From the NCBI GenBank assembly GCA_001564055.1, contig LKNB01000008.1:16974-80973 (forward strand): DNA of 64,000 bases, written 5' to 3'. Below the pieces are notes generated by a model, which saw only the letters and a program-made list of their open reading frames with translations, did no database searches and had not been told where the DNA came from. The position numbers were made by a program, and so were the translations under genes. The stretch's first letter is position 1. Every line of letters begins with the position of its first letter. Origin of the DNA: Rhodothermaceae bacterium Tc-Br11_B2g6_7 (GTDB lineage Bacteria; Bacteroidota; Rhodothermia; Rhodothermales; Salinibacteraceae). Below are positions 1 to 11,178 of the stretch, in pieces.

Positions 1-38
1 AGGGGGAAGTGCTGGTCATCCATTTCAAAGTAGGACAT
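1..38 (-). CDS. Possible 5' end of a gene cut by the window edge
   Basis: Reading the minus strand from position 38 gives ATG followed by eleven open codons (MSYFEMDDQHFP) to the window edge. It would be the next gene after the RoxA-like gene on the same strand, 85 bases downstream. Nothing more can be said about function. The start has no clear Shine-Dalgarno site, so the call rests on an open frame and position only. Confidence 0.35.
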   Translation of the reverse strand, partial: MSYFEMDDQHFP

Positions 39-123
39 CACGCAGGGGGCTGGTAATGACGGGCAAGTGGTAGGTGCAACAGTGTGCACACCTGTAACTG
101 GCGCGGGCCTCAAAGGGTCGCCG

Positions 124-1311
124 TCAATCCTCGTTCAGGTAGAGGTAGCCCTCGTTGGCCAGGTCGGCCAGTAGCAACAGCAGTTGCCCATCGTCCAGGA
201 ACGGGGCGAGGGCGGCCGCATCAAGGCGCGGGCTGCTGGTGAGGGTGACGGCCAGCTGCGCGGCGGCACCGCTGACGGTGTATGCCCGGCCACACACGAA
301 CAGCGTCACTTGATCCTCGCCGTGGGTGAGATGCGCAAAATGAGCAATCGCACTGCGGCGCAGGCGACCGCCCTCCTGAATGGTCCGCCGGATGTCGGAC
401 GGTTTGATGCGCTCCTCTGGCAGCGGCGGGCGGGATCCACGGGTCGGCTGCGTGAGGTAGCGACCCAGCCAGTGGTCCAGCGTGGCGTCGTCGCGGAGGG
501 CCCCGCGGAGAAGCGTGCGCAGGGCGTCGCGTTCGTCAGCGGTGATTTCGCCGGTGTGCGTACGGGCCGGCGGCGCTGGGTCAGCATAGCGGACATCCTC
601 GGCCACGAGGGCGTCGGCGGCTCCACCCGCAGCCTGCAGCAGCTCCGCGCGCGACGGCGCTCGGAATCCGATGGAGTAGGTCATGCAGTCGTCCAGCGCC
701 ACCCCGTAGTGCGGCACGCGAGGCGGCAGGTACAGCAGGTCGCCCGGCTCCACCACCCACGTGGCTTCTGGCGAAAACTCCTGCAGGATCCGTACGTCGG
801 CGTCTGGGACGAACGCTTCCTCCGCTTCAGGAATGGGATCGTAGCTGATCTGCCAGCGCCGTCGCCCTTGCGCCTGCAACAGAAACACGTCGTAGCTATC
901 CACGTGTGCCCCGACGTTCCCGTGCGGTGGCGCGTAGCTGATCTGGACGTCGTCGATGCGCCAGTTGGGGATGAACCGAAACGGCTGCAACACATCCGCC
1001 ACCGCGGGCACCAGCCGATCTACCTCTTGCACCAGCAGCGACCAGTGCGTGGGCGGCAGCGACGTAAACTCTTCCACCGCAAAGGGCCCGAAGCGCATCT
1101 CCCACGGATACGCGCCCCCCTCCTCCAGCACCAGGCGCGCCGTGCTCCCGTCTTCACACGCCAGCCCGGCGAGCTCCTCCGGCGAGAGCGGCGAGGTAAA
1201 GTCGGGCCACGCGTTGCGGATCAGCAGCGGTTGTTGCTGCCAGTAGTCGCGCAGGAAGACCTCAGGCGTGAGATCATCGCCCAGGAGCACATCGGGAGTG
1301 GGAGGGGTCAT
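124..1311 (-). CDS. roxA: RoxA/YcfD-type JmjC-cupin 2-oxoglutarate oxygenase (ribosomal protein hydroxylase)
   Basis: The 395-residue product has the layout of the bacterial RoxA (YcfD) branch of JmjC oxygenases, which hydroxylate an arginine of ribosomal protein L16 using Fe(II), O2 and 2-oxoglutarate. The iron ligands are visible: H136 and D138 in GAHVDSYDVF, and H201 in PRVPHYG. The N-terminal region contains the family's WQQQPLLIRNAWP segment, and the C-terminal third would be the winged-helix dimer part. An in-frame TTG at 1350 would extend the protein by 13 residues, but that stretch lies inside the stop region of the upstream zinc-ribbon gene. ATG 1311 leaves a 16-base gap and is preferred. 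It is probably the last gene of a three-gene minus-strand set. The substrate is inferred from the family. Confidence 0.88.
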   Translation of the reverse strand: MTPPTPDVLLGDDLTPEVFLRDYWQQQPLLIRNAWPDFTSPLSPEELAGLACEDGSTARLVLEEGGAYPWEMRFGPFAVEEFTSLPPTHWSLLVQEVDRLVPAVADVLQPFRFIPNWRIDDVQISYAPPHGNVGAHVDSYDVFLLQAQGRRRWQISYDPIPEAEEAFVPDADVRILQEFSPEATWVVEPGDLLYLPPRVPHYGVALDDCMTYSIGFRAPSRAELLQAAGGAADALVAEDVRYADPAPPARTHTGEITADERDALRTLLRGALRDDATLDHWLGRYLTQPTRGSRPPLPEERIKPSDIRRTIQEGGRLRRSAIAHFAHLTHGEDQVTLFVCGRAYTVSGAAAQLAVTLTSSPRLDAAALAPFLDDGQLLLLLADLANEGYLYLNED

Positions 1312-1327
1312 GCCGTAGCGGAAGGAA

Positions 1328-1504
1328 TTAACAGGCCGAGTAAAAGACAAAAAGCAACATCAATACCACGAACAGGGCCGCTGTAGCCTTCGTCGTGGGC
1401 TTCTCCTTGGGGTACTCGTAGCCGCAGTACGGACACACGTCGGGATGCTCGTCGCGGTCCACGTCGAGCGCGCACGAAGGGCATTCCTTGATGCCGTGAG
1501 CCAT
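1328..1504 (-). CDS. Small zinc-ribbon protein with C-terminal membrane anchor
   Basis: An ATG-started 58-residue frame encodes a rubredoxin-like four-cysteine knuckle: CPSC at residues 8-11 and CPYCGYEYP from residue 24. A lysine/threonine linker and one hydrophobic helix (about residues 41-56, AALFVVLMLLFVF) follow, and the protein ends in Ser-Ala-Cys. This is the layout of small bacterial zinc-ribbon proteins tethered to the inner membrane, with the ribbon expected in the cytoplasm. The gene starts two bases after the stop of the 61-residue gene upstream and ends 16 bases before the roxA start, so co-transcription is likely. The function is unknown; zinc binding is inferred from the cysteine pattern. 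Confidence 0.75.
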   Translation of the reverse strand: MAHGIKECPSCALDVDRDEHPDVCPYCGYEYPKEKPTTKATAALFVVLMLLFVFYSAC

Positions 1505-1505
1505 C

Positions 1506-1691
1506 TTACAACTGCTGGCTCAATTCGCGAAGTAGCGCTTCTTCTTGCTGCTTCGTAAGGTCGTCGACCCCATTGGAGGGTTGATGGGCCTCAACCGGGG
1601 GATGCTGTTTGGGCCGCAGGAGTTCTCTCAGCCCATAGAAGAGGGCGCCGCCCAGAAGGACGGCCACCAGTGCAGTGATAAGCTTTTGCAT
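1506..1691 (-). CDS. Small single-pass membrane protein, unknown function
   Basis: The 61-residue product begins with a hydrophobic helix (MQKLITALVAVLLGGALFY, residues 1-19), then a basic stretch and a polar, glutamate/glutamine-rich tail ending QEEALLRELSQQL that should form a short amphipathic helix. It fits a membrane anchor with a cytosolic helical tail. It is the first gene of a tight minus-strand set with the zinc-ribbon gene (gap of one base) and roxA. I recognise no family; reality is supported by ATG start, spacing and composition. Confidence 0.6.
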   Translation of the reverse strand: MQKLITALVAVLLGGALFYGLRELLRPKQHPPVEAHQPSNGVDDLTKQQEEALLRELSQQL

Positions 1692-1743
1692 GACGCGTAC
1701 GATGGATTAGTTACGGCAAACGGTTATGACGTGTATCGGCGCG

Positions 1744-5115
<3,372 letters not shown>

Positions 5116-5320
5116 AAACACGGGCGGGGAAGATTGGCAGAAGCGGTAGCGAGCAAAAACCGTGTTACTTGACGAGCCCACCTCCGCACGGTTTCCTTGG
5201 TTGTACAGGCCAGCCGGACGATCCGCCCTCAGACTCGCAACTTTACCTGCTCTATGGGTATCCTTAAGGGTCCGAATACGTCTACCCCTCGCTTTTTCTT
5301 GACGCTTTCCCTGCTCTCAT

Positions 5321-6271
5321 ATGCACGATTGTATTGTATTTGCTACTGACTTCTCGCCAGCCTCCACGCGGGCGCTCTCCTTCGGTGTGGACCTTGCTTA
5401 TCGCACCGACGCCTCCCTGCACGTCTTGCACGTCGTTCCGGGTGAAGGGGGCTACACCACTGCGCCGGAGCTCCCCATGCATGATGCGGAACAGCTGCGG
5501 CATGACCTTTCCGATCAGCTCAAGGAGGTCCGCGCCAACCAGGGGCCCAACGACGAGGGCGCCTTGGAAACCACCAAGGCACTGGTGGAGGGCCCCGACG
5601 TGGCCGATGCGGTGGAGCGGTATGCTACAGAAGTAGCGGCCGGGCTGCTCGTCATAGGCACACACGGGCGGGGCGGTGTCCGGCGCTTGCTGCTGGGGAG
5701 CGTTGCCGAGCGCATCATCCGCCACACGACGCGCGATGTGCTGGCTGTGCGGAAGCGCGCACGCACCGGGCCCATCAAGCACATCCTCGTGCCGGTGGAC
5801 TTCTCGGTGCACAGCCAGCAGGCCGTGCGCCGGGGCAAGGAGCTGGCCGCGTTGTACGACGCCCATGTATCGCTCCTGTTTGTGGCGGAACGGCGCACCG
5901 TGCCGGTCTTTTCCGATACCGGGCTGCCCTCTTTTACCGTCCGCGAGATGGACGATGCGATAGTAGACAACGCCCCGCGCGCGCTCGCTGCGCTGGACGC
6001 CGAGGTGTCTTTAGCCTCTGATAGTGAACATCCCGACGCCAGCGCCCCCGAAGACGCCGCTGTGGAAACTGCGCACTATGTGCGACGGGGCGGGGTAGAT
6101 GAGACGATCGTCACATTTGTTGAGGAGGAGACCGTTGACCTCATTGTGATGGGCTCCCATGGCGTCACCGGCACCGACCGGAAGCTCCTCGGCGACACCA
6201 CTGCGCAGGTACTCCGGAGCGCCCACAGCCCCGTGTACGTCGTCGCACCTGCTCCCACGAATGACCGCTGA
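5321..6271 (+). CDS. Tandem universal stress protein (two UspA domains)
   Basis: The 316-residue protein holds two UspA folds. The first (residues 1-150) has the ATP-binding loop GTHGRGGVRRLLLGS at its C-terminal end. The second (about 152-310) starts IKHILVPVDFSVHS and has GSHGVTGTDRKLLGDT. Both loops keep the G-x2-G-x9-G(S/T) pattern of ATP-binding Usp proteins. Tandem Usp proteins are cytosolic and accumulate under energy or osmotic stress; the exact role here is not determinable. The gene begins at ATG 5321 after a 205-base divergent promoter region shared with the amidohydrolase. It is followed 35 bases later by the DUF389 gene, so the two are probably co-transcribed. Confidence 0.9.
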   Translation: MHDCIVFATDFSPASTRALSFGVDLAYRTDASLHVLHVVPGEGGYTTAPELPMHDAEQLRHDLSDQLKEVRANQGPNDEGALETTKALVEGPDVADAVERYATEVAAGLLVIGTHGRGGVRRLLLGSVAERIIRHTTRDVLAVRKRARTGPIKHILVPVDFSVHSQQAVRRGKELAALYDAHVSLLFVAERRTVPVFSDTGLPSFTVREMDDAIVDNAPRALAALDAEVSLASDSEHPDASAPEDAAVETAHYVRRGGVDETIVTFVEEETVDLIVMGSHGVTGTDRKLLGDTTAQVLRSAHSPVYVVAPAPTNDR

Positions 6272-6306
6272 CCTGTTCTTTCTTCACCACCTGATTGCCT
6301 GCGTAC

Positions 6307-7359
6307 ATGTCCCTCCGTCTTGCTGAAATCTATTTGCCTGCTGATTATGACGGCGAGCTAACACTGGACGAAGACCACCCGGCGCTGGGCCGTTGGGAAT
6401 TCCTCTCGTCGGATGATGAGCGCCTCATTCGCGTGTTGTTAGAGACCGGCGACACAGAGGCCTTTCTGGATGGGCTGGATCAGACCATCGGGGCAACAAC
6501 GGATTACCGGATGGTGCTAACGGCGGTGGAGGCGACTACCCCCCGGCCAAAAATTGAGGAAGAGGAAGAGGAGGAGAACGAGGAGCAGGACGAGGAAGAA
6601 GCCAATGATGAACCGTCAGACATAACATTCTCTGACCAGTATCGCATTAGCCGAGAGGAGCTATATCAGGATGCCATGGAGGAGGTTACCGTGACGTCCA
6701 CCTACTACACGTTGGTGATCCTCTCCACGATTGTTGCGGCCGGCGGCATGATCCGCGACAACGTGGCAGTGGTAATCGGAGCTATGGTGATCGCTCCTCT
6801 CATCGGGCCCAGTATCTCCCTGGCGCTGGCCACCACGCTGGGCGACGCCAAGTTGCTCCGGCGCAGCGCGAGGGTGGCGGTTGGCGGTTTGGCGCTGAGT
6901 CTTGCACTTTCTGTTCTGATGGGCCTGTTGCTACCGTTCGACCCCTCGGTTGGCGAAATTGCCATCCGTACGGAGGTGCACCTCGGCGACGTAGTCTTGG
7001 CCTTAGCCGCTGGCGTCGCCGGGGCGCTCTCCTTTACGCGGGGGGTCTCGGCTGCGCTCATTGGGGTGATGGTAGCGGTAGCCCTCCTCCCGCCTACCGT
7101 AGCCGTGGGTCTGTTGGGCGGCGCTGGCGAGTGGGCCCTGACGGCCCGGGCGGCGCTGCTCCTCATGACGAACGTTGCAGCGGTTAACCTGGCGGGAATC
7201 ATCACCTTTGTTGTGCAAGGCATCCGGCCCAGCCGCTGGTACGAGGCCGCTCAGGCGCGCGATGCTTCGCGTAAGGCCATCGCTGGCTGGGTGCTCGCCC
7301 TTGTGCTGCTGGCCATCGCCATTGCCATTGCATCGGGCTGGCCTATTGAGGTGCTGTAG
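6307..7359 (+). CDS. DUF389 / TIGR00341-family multipass membrane protein
   Basis: The 350-residue protein has a soluble N-terminal domain (about 1-85, MSLRLAEIYLPADYDG), an extremely acidic Glu/Asp/Asn linker (about 85-108) and a DUF389 membrane core with roughly six helices. The core carries the family's signature stretches DNVAVVIGAMVIAPLIGP, FTRGVSAALIGVMVAVALLPP and MTNVAAVNLAGIITFV. DUF389 proteins are common inner-membrane proteins without a settled function. An in-frame TTG at 6295 exists, but ATG 6307 is the better start. It lies 35 bases downstream of the stress-protein gene. The acidic linker fits a protein exposed to high internal salt. Confidence 0.85.
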   Translation: MSLRLAEIYLPADYDGELTLDEDHPALGRWEFLSSDDERLIRVLLETGDTEAFLDGLDQTIGATTDYRMVLTAVEATTPRPKIEEEEEEENEEQDEEEANDEPSDITFSDQYRISREELYQDAMEEVTVTSTYYTLVILSTIVAAGGMIRDNVAVVIGAMVIAPLIGPSISLALATTLGDAKLLRRSARVAVGGLALSLALSVLMGLLLPFDPSVGEIAIRTEVHLGDVVLALAAGVAGALSFTRGVSAALIGVMVAVALLPPTVAVGLLGGAGEWALTARAALLLMTNVAAVNLAGIITFVVQGIRPSRWYEAAQARDASRKAIAGWVLALVLLAIAIAIASGWPIEVL

Positions 7360-7451
7360 GGCACCGCTCGATGAACCCTCCGCAAACCCGGCCGCACCAC
7401 GGAGTACGGAGGAAACCATTGCCATAGGCCGTCGTGATAACAAAATACAAT

Positions 7452-7522
7452 GGTGGCGTGGCCGAGCGGTTAGGCAGAGGCCTGCAAAGCCTCGTACGGC
7501 GGTTCGAATCCGCCCGCCACCT
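7452..7522 (+). tRNA. tRNA-Cys (GCA)
   Basis: A complete cloverleaf can be folded. The acceptor arm GGTGGCG (7452-7458) pairs with CGCCACC (7515-7521). The anticodon stem GAGGC/GCCTC encloses loop CTGCAAA with anticodon GCA, and the T arm is GGCGG TTCGAAT CCGCC (7498-7514). The discriminator base is U (7522), as expected for bacterial tRNA-Cys. No CCA is encoded. A strong intrinsic terminator follows within five bases. Confidence 0.97.
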
Positions 7523-7526
7523 CTTC

Positions 7527-7563
7527 ACCCTTTCGGCCCACCAGCCGAAAGGGTTTTGTTTTA
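7527..7563 (+). terminator. Intrinsic terminator of tRNA-Cys
   Basis: Stem ACCCTTTCGGC (7527-7537) pairs perfectly with GCCGAAAGGGT (7544-7554) around a six-base loop and runs into TTTTGTTTT. It sits directly after the tRNA and 17 bases before tspO, so it also insulates tspO. Confidence 0.92.
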
Positions 7564-7579
7564 TCTGGCCTTCACGAAC

Positions 7580-8047
7580 ATGAACACACGCACCGTGCTG
7601 GGCCTGGTGGGGTGGCTTGCGCTCTGTTTTGCGGTAGCGGCCCTCGGCGGCATCGCCACCGATACAGGCACGTGGTATCAGGAGCTCACGCGCCCGGCGT
7701 GGAATCCGCCCGGCTGGGTCTTTGGCCCCGTCTGGACCCTCCTGTACACACTCATGGGCATCGCAGCCTGGGGCGTATGGAAGGAAGTCGGTTTCGACGC
7801 GGGCGCTGTGCCCCTCGCCTTATTTGGCGTACAACTGGCGCTGAATGGCCTCTGGTCGTGGCTCTTCTTCGCCTGGCAGGCGCCGGGCTGGGCCTTTGCC
7901 GAAATCCTTGTGCTGTGGGTGGCCATAGCTGCCACGCTGCTGGCCTTCTACCGCGTCAAGGCATGGACCGGCTACCTGCTTGTCCCGTACCTGCTATGGG
8001 TTAGCTACGCCGCGGCCCTCAACGGGTGGATCTGGTGGATGAATTAG
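7580..8047 (+). CDS. tspO: TspO/MBR family tryptophan-rich sensory protein
   Basis: The 155-residue product has five predicted membrane helices and the tryptophan-rich TspO signature: LTRPAWNPPGWVFGPVW, TLLYTLMGIAAWGVWK, LNGLWSWLFFAW and a C-terminal WVSYAAALNGWIWW. TspO proteins are membrane proteins that bind porphyrins and affect tetrapyrrole or stress signalling. The length matches the family. A long upstream open frame runs through the tRNA and is spurious; ATG 7580 matches the conserved start of the family. The terminator just upstream implies an own promoter or read-through. Confidence 0.95.
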   Translation: MNTRTVLGLVGWLALCFAVAALGGIATDTGTWYQELTRPAWNPPGWVFGPVWTLLYTLMGIAAWGVWKEVGFDAGAVPLALFGVQLALNGLWSWLFFAWQAPGWAFAEILVLWVAIAATLLAFYRVKAWTGYLLVPYLLWVSYAAALNGWIWWMN

Positions 8048-8084
8048 CGCACGTGGTAGCGGCATGGAGGCGGTCTCCTCATCC

Positions 8085-8375
8085 CTAAAAATGAAAGGCC
8101 CCGCCAATGGATGGGACCACACTCGACTGCAAGCCCTGATCCAGTAGTGAAAACAGCGCGCTACCATACAGCTGGATCCCCGGCGTGACCGCCACTTTCA
8201 GGCCAAGCCCTGCGTTAAGCGTGTGGTCGTAGGCCGCCAATGGAATCGTGCTGCTGGCAAGCGGCTGAGGGAGTTGCTTCATGAGGGGCCACGCCTCAGG
8301 GCACGGCATGCCCCCCTCTGTTAAAGTGGCCTTCCAGACGCGGGCATGAGGTAGGATAGCCTCCTCACGACTCAC
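8085..8375 (-). pseudogene. Remnant of an outer-membrane beta-barrel protein (C-terminal part)
   Basis: The 96-codon frame ends with about 45 residues that look like the last strands of an outer-membrane barrel: alternating hydrophobic residues in LNAGLGLKVAVTPGIQLYGS, then FSLLDQGL, and a terminal aromatic (GGAFHF). The first 50 residues do not resemble a barrel or a signal peptide, and no upstream frame on this strand supplies the missing N-terminus. The simplest reading is a decayed porin-like gene that has kept its 3' end. It could instead be a small real gene; the support is only the C-terminal pattern. Confidence 0.4.
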
Positions 8376-8535
8376 GATCCACCGCGCCAGGCAGCATCCA
8401 CCCGGGTCGGGTCATAACTGCCACTGCTTTGCGTCGGAGCTACCACAGCCCTCTGCGCTTCTGGAGGGCCGCCGGTTTGAGACGTAGGGCTCCCCCTGAA
8501 GGAGGGCTGCTCCCCAGGCATACGGTGCGGCGATG

Positions 8536-9477
8536 CTACTTCGGAAAGGTCTCCCGGCGCTCCAGCGCCTCCCGATCCCAATGCGCGTGGGTAGCGGCGG
8601 CCTCGTAGGTGTGCTGTAGGAAGCGCAGAAGGACCGCGTCCGGATCAGCCGCGGTGCGCACGGCCTCATACGGCAACACGTACTCTCCCATCGCTTCGTG
8701 AAAGTAAGCCTCAGCAGGCTCGACAGGGGCGTCGCGGTAGCCCTCCGGCTCCGGATAAGCATACGCGTAGAACGCAGCCTCCCCGAGCCCCGTCCCGGGC
8801 CAGAAGCCCGCGCTGGCCAGCTCGTGCGAATAGGCCTCCTCCATTACCCAGTCGGCGCAGTTGGGAACGCCGCCGGGATGCACAGGCGCCTCGCGCCCCG
8901 AAAACCGCGTCACAGCCAGGTCAAACGCGCCCCAGAAAAAATGCACCGGACTACACTTACCTATAAACCGCGCACGAAACACAGAGAACACGCGGTCCGC
9001 CTGCACGAGGGCCCGCCAGAATTGACGCATGGCCACCGGGTCGTAGCTGTTGTCTTGCGTGTTCTCTTTGAACGGAATCGCCTCCGGGACCTCCACCGGG
9101 CGCGCAAGGATATCCACGTGGATATCCAGTACCGCAAGGGCTTCGAATGCCTTGTCGTAGAAGGCAGCCACGCTCATGGGCTCCAGCCCAAACGAGAGTT
9201 CGCGACCCTTGGAGGTGATGATGATAAGCTTGTGGTCGAGGAAATCGAAGTCAATGGTAAACGTGCGGTCCTTGTACGGTATGGGCGAGGTCGTCAAGCC
9301 ATGAGCCGTCACGTAAAGTGCCGAGCCCCACGAGTGATTGATCCACGGGGCAAGCATTAGGCGCACCTTGCCCACAACCTGCGTCCACATGTGGACCGTG
9401 GTGCAGGTATCCTGCCAGTCCTGTAAGGCCGGCAGTTTCGGCCAGGGGGTAGCAACGTCACGCGTTTGTTGGGCCAT
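8536..9477 (-). CDS. DUF5996 family protein
   Basis: The 313-residue soluble protein matches the DUF5996 layout: WPKLPALQDWQDTCTTVHMW at the start, INHSWGSALYVTAHGLTT, FTIDFDFLDHKLIII, SPVHFFWGAFDLAVTRFSGR, and a C-terminal half ending in a conserved FLQHTYEAAATHAHWDREAL. The function of the family is unknown; its members are cytosolic and occur sporadically in many bacteria. ATG 9477 is well placed, with no clear Shine-Dalgarno. It lies downstream of pncB on the same strand, separated by 155 bases that contain a G-rich tract, so an independent transcript is likely. Confidence 0.85.
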   Translation of the reverse strand: MAQQTRDVATPWPKLPALQDWQDTCTTVHMWTQVVGKVRLMLAPWINHSWGSALYVTAHGLTTSPIPYKDRTFTIDFDFLDHKLIIITSKGRELSFGLEPMSVAAFYDKAFEALAVLDIHVDILARPVEVPEAIPFKENTQDNSYDPVAMRQFWRALVQADRVFSVFRARFIGKCSPVHFFWGAFDLAVTRFSGREAPVHPGGVPNCADWVMEEAYSHELASAGFWPGTGLGEAAFYAYAYPEPEGYRDAPVEPAEAYFHEAMGEYVLPYEAVRTAADPDAVLLRFLQHTYEAAATHAHWDREALERRETFPK

Positions 9478-9590
9478 GGTGCTCGTCTTGGGGGTTGATG
9501 CATAATTCCAACGACCAGGAAGTACCGTTCCAACAGGTGAATGCCGTTAACAAAGCATACAAAAGCACTGATGCACCCGCAACGCGCGCG

Positions 9591-9643
9591 CCCCCTCGCC
9601 CCCTCGCCCTCCCGCCCACACGCCCTCTCCCCTCATCCCCCCC
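9591..9643 (-). other. G-quadruplex-forming G tract at the 3' end of pncB
   Basis: On the minus strand this stretch contains eight runs of three to seven guanines (complement of C runs at 9591-9595, 9599-9603, 9607-9609, 9611-9613, 9615-9617, 9623-9625, 9629-9632 and 9637-9643) separated by one to five bases. It starts in the last codons of pncB and continues past the stop, so it would be transcribed. Quadruplex formation is an inference from the pattern. Confidence 0.55.
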
Positions 9644-11039
9644 GATGCGCCCGCATGAGCCGATCTCGCTCCTCAAGAAGCGCTTGTGACAGCCCGATCT
9701 TGTAGAGGTGCGGGTTTTCGAATCGTTTGAATTCATCGGGCAGGTGGCGGAGTTGCGCCTGACTGAACGCCGCAAGCTCCTGTACGGGCTGTGGCTCGGT
9801 CGTCCGCTCGCCCTCTACCATCACCGGGTGGAGCAGCGGTTGTAGCTCAAACCGCTCCAGATCCAGCACCTTTTCGGGCTCTGTGGGGTGGTACATCACG
9901 TCGATCGCCGGCTCGTCGGTCAGCCCCACCACCTCGCCCCCATAGAACGACCCATCCGGGTATACCAGCCGGAATACCTGCTTGCGGCCGGGCAGGTTGA
10001 CCTTCTCAATATTCTCGGAGAGTTTCAGGCGGGGCTCGTTGTTGGCAAACGCCAGCTTGTACACCCCGTCCAGCGCCGCATCCGGCCGGCCCGTCACGAG
10101 GCTCGTGCCGACCCCAAACAGGTCGATGGGCGCCTCCTGATCCAGTAAGCTCTTGATCACGTGCTCGTCCAGCTGGTTGGAGACTGCAATTTTTACCTCT
10201 TCCAGCCCGGCCTCATCGAGCATTGCACGGGACTGCTTGGCCAGCCAGGCGAGGTCTCCGCTGTCCAGCCGAATGCCCTTGAGCTGCTCGCCCCGGGCCG
10301 CCATTTCTTGGCCTACCTGAATGGCATGCGGCATCCCGCTCTCCAGCGTGTCGTATGTGTCCACCAGCAGCACACAGTCGTGCGGCCGGATCTCGGCAAA
10401 AGCACGAAAGGCTTCCAGCTCATCGTCGTAGCGTTGCACGAAGGAGTGCGCCATAGTCCCCGAGATGGGGATGTGGTAGTCCCGCCCGGCGCGCACGTTA
10501 CTCGTGGCCTCGAACCCGCCAATCACAGCGGCCCGGCTGGCGGCATACCCCCCCGTACCAGGCGCCCGGCGCAGCCCGAAGTCGACCAGCGTCCGGCCGT
10601 TGGCGGATAGCCACATCCGGCTCGCTTTGGTAGCAATCAGGGACTGGTAATTCAGGGTGTTCAGCAGCAGCGTCTCCAACAGTTGCGCCTCAATGATGGA
10701 GCCTTCTACCGAAACGACCGGCCGGTTGGGAAAGATCAGGTCCCCTTCCCGCGCGGCTCGGATGGTGCCCGTGAAGCGAAAGTCCTCGAGGTAATCCAGA
10801 AATGCCGCGTCCATGCCTTCTTTTTTGAGAAGCGCCAGGTCGTTGGCATCAAAACGCAAGTTCGTTGCTGCCTGCAGAAGGTCCTCAAGCCCCGCGAAAA
10901 TGGCGTAGCCTCCACCAAAAGGCAGGTCGCGAAAGAAGTAGTCAAAGACGGCGGTTTCGTCTTGCAGCCCCTTGTGGAAGTACACCTGGGACATGGTGAT
11001 CTGGTACTGATCGGTGTACGTCGCGGTGAAGTCGAACAT
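9633..11039 (-). CDS. pncB: Nicotinate phosphoribosyltransferase
   Basis: The 468-residue enzyme converts nicotinate and PRPP, with ATP, to nicotinate mononucleotide in NAD salvage. Diagnostic stretches are the N-terminal YTDQYQITMSQVYF, FFRDLPFGGGYAIFAG, the substrate-binding region with GGFEATSNVRAG and GTMAHSFVQRYDDE, the phosphate/PRPP region LLVDTYDTLESG, and GIRLDSGDLAWLAKQ. Length and order match the family. It is monocistronic or leads a unit with the DUF5996 gene; a G-rich tract covers its stop codon. ATG 11039 is the natural start. Confidence 0.95.
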   Translation of the reverse strand: MFDFTATYTDQYQITMSQVYFHKGLQDETAVFDYFFRDLPFGGGYAIFAGLEDLLQAATNLRFDANDLALLKKEGMDAAFLDYLEDFRFTGTIRAAREGDLIFPNRPVVSVEGSIIEAQLLETLLLNTLNYQSLIATKASRMWLSANGRTLVDFGLRRAPGTGGYAASRAAVIGGFEATSNVRAGRDYHIPISGTMAHSFVQRYDDELEAFRAFAEIRPHDCVLLVDTYDTLESGMPHAIQVGQEMAARGEQLKGIRLDSGDLAWLAKQSRAMLDEAGLEEVKIAVSNQLDEHVIKSLLDQEAPIDLFGVGTSLVTGRPDAALDGVYKLAFANNEPRLKLSENIEKVNLPGRKQVFRLVYPDGSFYGGEVVGLTDEPAIDVMYHPTEPEKVLDLERFELQPLLHPVMVEGERTTEPQPVQELAAFSQAQLRHLPDEFKRFENPHLYKIGLSQALLEERDRLMRAHRGG

Positions 11040-11178
11040 AAGGAGCCGTTAAGTGAGCGGAGGTGCAAGGCGAAAGGCCGGGAAGCCCGCCTGCAACCTA
11101 CACCGCGCAGAGGAAAAAGGCTACCGCAGCAGAGAGGTAACCGAAGGGCATGGGGCGTCCGGCTTGCTCCCACCCGGC

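Noticed and set aside
1312..1350. TTG start of the RoxA-like gene at 1350
   Set aside because: It overlaps the end of the zinc-ribbon gene and adds 13 residues without family match; ATG 1311 is better.
7175..7579. Open frame running into tspO through tRNA-Cys
   Set aside because: It crosses a tRNA and its terminator; TspO starts at 7580.
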